A stretch of 64,000 nt of DNA from Rosa chinensis (Eukaryota; Streptophyta; Magnoliopsida; Rosales; Rosaceae). The DNA lies in NCBI RefSeq assembly GCF_002994745.2, contig NC_037090.1:39427001-39491000 (forward strand). Direction: 5' to 3'. The position numbers and the translations under genes were made by a program. Positions 58,382-64,000 of the stretch are shown here, piece after piece; position 1 is the stretch's first letter; every line of letters starts with the position of its first letter. The notes beneath the pieces are model-generated. The model saw only the letters and a program-made list of their open reading frames with translations. It ran no database searches and was not told the DNA's origin.

Positions 58382-61300
58382 ATGGCTCTGTTCCGAGGTC
58401 ACAAGCCCTCCCTTTCCAAATATACCACCTCTCCTTATCCATTTAGCTATGACGTATTCTTGAGCTTTAGAGGTGAGGACACTCGAAAGAACTTTACGGA
58501 TCACCTCCACACAGCCCTTGTCAACGCCCGATTTGATACTTTCCGGGATGACCGACTCGAGAAAGGGGAAAATATCAAGGAAAAACTAGAGAAAGCCATT
58601 CAACAATCACGAAGTTCTGTCATTGTGCTTTCGAAAGACTATGCCTCTTCGAGATGGTGCCTCGACGAGCTTGTTATGATTCTTGAAAGCAAGAGGACCT
58701 CCGATCATGTCGTCTTACCGGTCTTCTACGACGTTGATCCATCTCAGGTGAGGAAGCAGACTGGAAGTGTTGCAAAAGCATTTACTAGACACCAGAAAAC
58801 TCAGTCGTTGAGTAAAGTGAGAAGATGGAGGGCAGCACTTAAAGAAGTTGCAGATCTAGTAGGAATGGTTTTAGAAAATGAAGCTGATGGGTATGTAAAT
58901 TCATCAAAACTAAAGCCTTGAGTAATTACTAACAACTGTGTATTCGTGTTACGTGATTGTTGCTTTTATTCGCATATCTGATTCTTTGAAATTGATAGAC
59001 TCATGTCTGGCTAGCTTGTATATTATATTTTTGTTTTGATTGCAATTTGTAGGTACGAGTCAAAGTTCATCCAAAATATTGTTAGAGTGATTCAAAACAA
59101 GCTAGGTCGTGTGCCCCTAAGTGATGTCCAGGAGGTTTTACAGGAGAAGTTGTTGTCTGTTAACCCTGTTCTTGATGACGCCGAGGGGAAGCAACTGAAA
59201 TTCTCAACTGTGAAGTCATGGCTCCATAAGCTTAAAGAGGCTGTCTATGATGGTGAGGACCTGTTGCAGGAGATCAAAACAGAAGCGTTGAGGCAAAAGA
59301 TAGAACACGAATATGGGAGCAGCATGTGTAAGGTACAAGAGCTCATCTCTACTCCTCCATCTCATGCTTTTGACTCAGCTTTAATATACCCCAAGGTAGA
59401 GGAAGTTCTTAACAGACTAGACTCCATTATGGAGCGGAGAAGAGATGTCTTGGGTATGGAAGCAACTGCTGGATACAAGGTATCACAAACAATACAGTCA
59501 ACTTCTTTGGTAGAAGACTCTGTGTATGGAAGAGATGAGGAGAAAGAAAGATTCATAAAATTATTGCGATCAGATGATGAGACTTGTAATAAAATAGGTG
59601 TGATTCCTATTGTGGGTATGGGTGGGATCGGAAAGACTACCCTTGCTCACTATCTATACAACGATGTTAGAGTCAAACGACATTTTGACCTCCAAGCATG
59701 GGTTTGTGTTTCCAAAGAATTTGATGTTCTTAGGATCTCGCAACACATTTATGAGTCCCTTACCTCTGAAGCTTGCCAAATCACGAACCTAGATCTTCTT
59801 CAATCAAAGTTGCAGGCAACTTTGATGGGGAAAAGGTTCTTCTTTGTTCTTGATGACATCTGGAACAAGAACTATAACCAGTCGGAATTCTTAAGGCGTC
59901 CCTTTCAGTCTGGAGCATGTGGAAGCAGGATCATTGTCACAACACGCGATGAAAATGTTGCACGTATGATGGGTAGTCTTGAAGCTCACCGTCTCATGCC
60001 AATCTCTGAGGAAGATGGCTGGTCATTATTTAAAAATCATGCCTTCAAAAACGCAGGTGTTGGTGCACACTCACATCTTGAAGAAATTGGTAGACAGATT
60101 GTTCAAAAGTGCAAAGGTCTTCCCTTGGCTATTAAGTCACTTGGGGTCTCTTATGTTCTAAATTAGCATTGGGTGAATGGGAAACTATATTGAACAGTGA
60201 CATGTGGGAGTTGCCACAGGAGGAGAGTGACATTCTGCCATCTCTTTGGTTGAGCTATATGTATCTGCCTTCAGAGCTCAAGCGTTGTTTTGCTTGTTGT
60301 TCGATATTTCCCAAGAACTATGTGTTCAAAACATCGGAATTGGTTTACTTGTGGAAGGCTGAAGATCTGTTGCAACCTAAAAAAAACAAAATGGCAGAAG
60401 AAATCGGACAAGACTACTTCAATGATCTAATCTCAAGGTCATTTTTTGAACTTTCAGCAAGTGATGATCTTGAATCTTACACCATGCATGACCTTATCAA
60501 TGATTTAGCAAGCTTTGTATCCGGAGAATTTTGTCTTAGGTGGGAGGACAGTGGTTCACCCAACATTTTGTGCAAGACTCGTCATTTTTCATATAGGCCT
60601 GTTGATGCTTGTTTTGAAAAGTCTGAGGCTTTACATCAACCTAAATGTTTGCGCACCTTTCTAGGATTATCACCACTTGGTTTCGAATTGTTTGGCAAAG
60701 GACTGTATGAGGCACTGCCAAAGTTTCAATGTTTAAGAATGCTCAAGTTGTCATGGTACAATATTAAGGAATTGCCGGATTCAATTAACAACTTGAAACA
60801 TCTTAGGCACTTGGACTTGTCTTACAGTTCCATCGAAAAGTTACCTAATACAATTGGTACTTTGTATAACTTGCAAGCATTGTTATTGTCATACTGTCAG
60901 TACCTTACTGAACTGCCACCCAACTTGGGAAGATTGATCAACTTGAGCCATCTGGATATTGAAGCCACAAACTTAAAAAAGATGCCACCGTATATGGGTA
61001 ATTTGAAAGACCTCCAGATGCTACCAGAGTTTGTGCTAGACAAACACAGTGCTGGGGATAATTTGCCAGAGTTAGAGAAGCTTCGAAATTTGCGTGGAAC
61101 ACTTTGGATCTTGGGGCTTGCGCATAGCAGCGGTTTGGAGGCTTACATACTGAGGGACAAGAAGTTTCTTCGTCAACTACTTTTGAATTGGGGAGGAAGG
61201 CATGTAAGTGAAGAAGACATTTATACGGTAGAAGAAAGAGAAGTGCTGGAGAAGCTCCAACCTCACCTGAACCTAGAAAGTCTTAGAATTGAGCATTATG

Positions 61301-62169
61301 GAGGCAAAATGTTTGCAGGTTGGTCAGCATATTATTATTCCTCTGCTCTTGTTTTTCTTGAGCTTGTTGATTGTGTGAATTGTTTCTCCTTGCCACCATT
61401 GGGACAGCTACCTTCTCTTAGAGAGCTTTATATTTCTGGGTTACATGGAGTGGTGTGCATAGGTTTTGAATTCTATTATGGTGACAGCAATACTTGTGTG
61501 AACAAACCATTTAGATCTCTACGGTCTTTGGAATTCTACAATATGAGTGGGTGGAAAGAATGGCGTCATGTTGAAGGTCACGAGGATGAAGGTGAGGTTT
61601 TTCCTACTCTTTGGGAGCTTTGTATATCAAACTGTCCCCATCTTACTGGGAGATTAGCATTAGACAGCTTTCCGATGCTGAAAGATGTCAAGTTGTGTAG
61701 GACTAATTTATCCCTGGTTACCACCTCACCAGACTCTAAAGTCTTATCCCTGAATAAGTTGCGATTATATTCCTGTCCAAATATTGTAACTTTTCCCGTT
61801 GGAGGGTTGCATGCGCCAAACTTGACGATTCTAGAGATAGAGGAATGTGAGAACTTCGGTTCATGGACGGAACCAATGAAGACCCTTCTCCCATCTCTTC
61901 TGTCTTTGTCGATGATGTTTTGCCCAGAATTGGAATGTTTTCCGGAAGGGGGATTCCCGTCAAAGTTAGTATCACTTTCCATCATGGACTGTAAAAAACT
62001 GAATGCAAAGAGTAGGCATAATCTAAACAATGGTCTCCTCGCACTCACCTCTCTTGAAAGATTGTCACTTGACTTCCCTGGATTCAAAGTAGATTGGTCT
62101 GCGGAGGAGAAGGAGGAGGAGATGTTGACTCTTTCCGATCAAAATATCCCTCTAGGTGCCAAAAGATGA
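58382..62169 (+). pseudogene. TIR-CC(Rx_N)-NB-ARC-LRR disease resistance gene, one-base frameshift
   Basis: Intracellular immune receptor (NLR). Exon 1 (58382-58890) encodes a TIR domain: DVFLSFRGEDTRKNFTDHL, the FRDDRLEKGENI BB-loop region and WCLDEL with the catalytic-type Glu at residue 96 known from TIR NADases. A GTATGT...TTGTAG intron (58891-59052) follows. Exon 2 opens YESKFIQNIVRVIQNKLGR, typical of TIR-NLR linkers, then becomes an Rx_N coiled-coil domain (LLSVNPVLDDAEGKQ, VKSWLHKLKEAVYDGEDLL) lacking its first ~30 residues. NB-ARC follows: P-loop GMGGIGKTTLA (~59615), kinase-2 FFFVLDDIW (Trp, the CC-NLR state, ~59840), GSRIIVTTRDENV and GLPLAIKSLG (~60120). The frame breaks at 60143-60146, where a run of four G's seems to need five; winged-helix, MHD (60484-60492) and an LRR of about 500 residues follow in the next frame to 62169. 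About 1,200 codons in all, near full length for an RPP13-like protein. If the missing G is a sequencing error the gene is intact. Confidence 0.88.
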
Positions 62170-63082
62170 TTTTACTAGGATTGCCATCTCTTGGGCCAAT
62201 CTGACAAAACATCCCCAAAATAAAGATCAATTGGCTAAAGATCGACATGCCATGCCTCGCGGGTCGTAATCATCCATTTTTCTCTCAGGTATTTCTCCGT
62301 CAATATTTACTTCAACCTCTTGTACGTTATGTCTTGAAAACTTGAACCACAAATATTTGCCTTGTGGATTCTAGCCCCCTAGCCTATCTAGATCCCCTTA
62401 TGCACTTTAAAGATGACATTGAGATCTAATCTCAAGGCACAAAGTTCAAATGTGATTGTAATTTTTTCATTAAAATAAGCTGTAGACACAATGTGGTTAT
62501 TCAGTAAATTGAGAAATTGAATATACAGATAAATTTTTCTCGATTATCAATATCTTTATTAATCTCGAGTCTACTCCAACTTTCGGATTCTCTTGCTTCA
62601 CGGTCAAGCTAGTAATGATGTTTTTATGTTTGTGTTGCCAGTGTGATATCAGCTCCCTAGACATTACAAGTTTACAACTATAAGCAGTGCTGCCCCTATA
62701 GGTATGTTTACTTTTGTATAGAATATGGATTTGAAGAATTAATGATCTTTAAAGGTCGTGGCATTTGGGAAAAGATGGCCAATGTATCTTGTTTATTTTC
62801 TGTTCTTTTCATGGAGCATCTCATAATACTTGTTGCTGTTGGACCCTGATCTCAGTAACCAGCTGTGAGACCTGTCAAAATTGATAACATCTCATAATAA
62901 TACTTGAAATTGTTTCTTGCGCCAAAAAAAAAAAAAAAAAAAAAACTTGTTGCAAATGATTTGCAGAATGTAAAGAAGGGCCTTTGACTTTGGCATAGTT
63001 ACAACAATCTATGCATGGTTAAATTTTTTCATTGCAACACAAGTGGGTGTGCATTGAATTTCTGACAAATGTTGGAACTGGA
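62170..63082. other. 3' flank of the NLR, no gene seen
   Basis: Probable 3' UTR and intergenic DNA. An uninterrupted A run is at about 62923-62945. RPP13-like genes often have 3' UTR introns, but none could be fixed here. Confidence 0.45.
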
Positions 63083-63566
63083 TGTTAGAATAACACAAAC
63101 AAACATCCATCATATATATTCAAGAAACACAAACCATAATTCTATGAAGAATTACTAACCTGATGATGTAGAAGCCATTACAATGCCGAAAGCACAAGTC
63201 TTCTGTTCTCTCCAATGCTTTAGCAGTCTATAATGGGATAGACAATATTGCTTGATTAATTGTGAGAACAGGGACCTTGCTTTATATATGAGTTGATGAT
63301 TCCTAAACCTTCCCATAAAGATTTCCTTGTGAATCATGGATTCAACTCCTCTACAAAACATACTTTAGTTCATGTCTTAGTAAACTAATTATAGTCCACA
63401 TAGGATTAAGTTTCCTCAACCTGCAAAGAGTATAATCACACTTTCCTTATTTGCAAGTTATCCGGATTGCATCACATTGTGTAATCCTTAATCCTTGTTC
63501 CTAAGATGATCTTATATTGTGATTAGTGAAGTTCCATATTGTATGATAGTCCAATTAGGTTTTACA
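63083..63566 (-). repeat. Probable LTR of a Copia-like element, minus strand
   Basis: 484 bp beginning TGTTAGAATAACAC and ending GGTTTTACA. Immediately to the right the minus strand reads GAAAGTGCAAGTGGGAGAA (63567-63585), a polypurine tract of the type found before the 3' LTR of many plant Copia elements. The element would run leftward, with its body beyond the right edge. No partner LTR is visible, so this rests on the ends and the tract. Confidence 0.5.
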
Positions 63567-64000
63567 TTCTCCCACTTGCACTTTCATACTAGCTTCATTA
63601 ACCAACAAAACAAGATTTACAAGAACTCCTTAGTGATCACTTGTTATTACACAATAATGCAGAACCTAATTTCAAGACTTTCACAAAAATAATTGCTGTA
63701 AATGAATCATAGAAAACTAACAATGATAGCACTCTATGATCACAAGAACAGAACTATAATTATGCAAGTCCCCAACAGAACATGACAATTAACATATGAA
63801 GTGTCTGCATTGTGATTTATACCTTATACCTCATATATGGTCCTCCTTTAGCTTTTGAAAAGTTTCAGAGCTATAGTTGCTTCAAATTGAAGCCTGCAAA
63901 ATCTCAAAGAGAATCCTGATCCTCTGCTCACTGTCCAAAACCAAAATGACAGCTTAGTATGGATCATAAGCAGCTGCTCTTAGTCTTCTTATCCTGCATA
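63567..64000 (-). mobile_element. Possible internal region of the minus-strand Copia-like element
   Basis: Sequence adjoining the putative polypurine tract. No coding motif could be read in the 430 bp available. Confidence 0.3.

Overview
The window is nuclear DNA from a flowering plant, most likely a eudicot and possibly Rosaceae. That guess rests on the look of the Copia pol, the florendovirus-like viral relic and the NLR; it is not proven. Evidence for a plant nuclear genome: an intact plant 40S ribosomal protein S17 gene, a TIR/NB-ARC/LRR immune receptor gene, Ty1/Copia and Ty3/Gypsy-type LTR elements, hAT, Mutator-like and PIF/Harbinger-like elements, a LINE relic and an endogenous plant pararetrovirus. 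Only two loci look like ordinary host genes: RPS17 (26.1-27.0 kb, +) and an NLR-type resistance gene (58.4-62.2 kb, +). Nearly everything else is mobile DNA, much of it nested.

Layout. 1-3826: truncated LTR of a host element with a 2.45 kb solo LTR inside. 5448-21318: a 2.3 kb solo LTR of the same host family (TSD CTTTG) split by a 13.6 kb tandem retroelement LTR-gag-LTR-gag-LTR (7422-20978, TSD GACTA). That inner element runs on the minus strand, has a tRNA-iMet PBS, a PPT and a gag with four zinc knuckles, but no pol, so it resembles the TR-GAG class. About 21.99-25.68 kb: a TIR element carrying a fragment that resembles callose synthase. 26.1-27.0 kb: RPS17. 28.65-29.40 kb: a MITE-like element. 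29,769-31,216: a 1.45 kb Mutator-like element with ~300 bp TIRs and a 9-bp TSD. 33.1-34.2 kb: LINE relic (-). 34.6-37.2 kb: decayed Copia element (+). About 39.25-49.8 kb: a near-complete endogenous caulimovirid, disrupted by stops, frameshifts, a 2,060-bp hAT element that carries a ribosomal protein S14 fragment, and a MITE. 49,851-58,183: a TIR element with TAA target duplication, filled by a Tourist-like MITE and a young Copia element with identical 207-bp LTRs. 58,382-62,169: the NLR. 63,083 to the end: an LTR and probable start of another Copia-like element on the minus strand.

The most interesting gene is the NLR. A TIR exon is separated by a 162-bp intron from an exon that begins like a TIR-NLR linker, then switches to a CC (Rx_N) - NB-ARC - LRR of the RPP13-like type. 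This gives a TIR-CC-NB-LRR chimera. It is interrupted by what looks like a one-base loss in a G run. The transposon cluster ends 198 bp upstream of its start codon.

The most interesting mobile structure is the tandem gag-only element. Its middle LTR is a mosaic of the two outer ones, the pattern expected from unequal LTR-LTR recombination. All family assignments come from reading motifs by eye; no database search was run.
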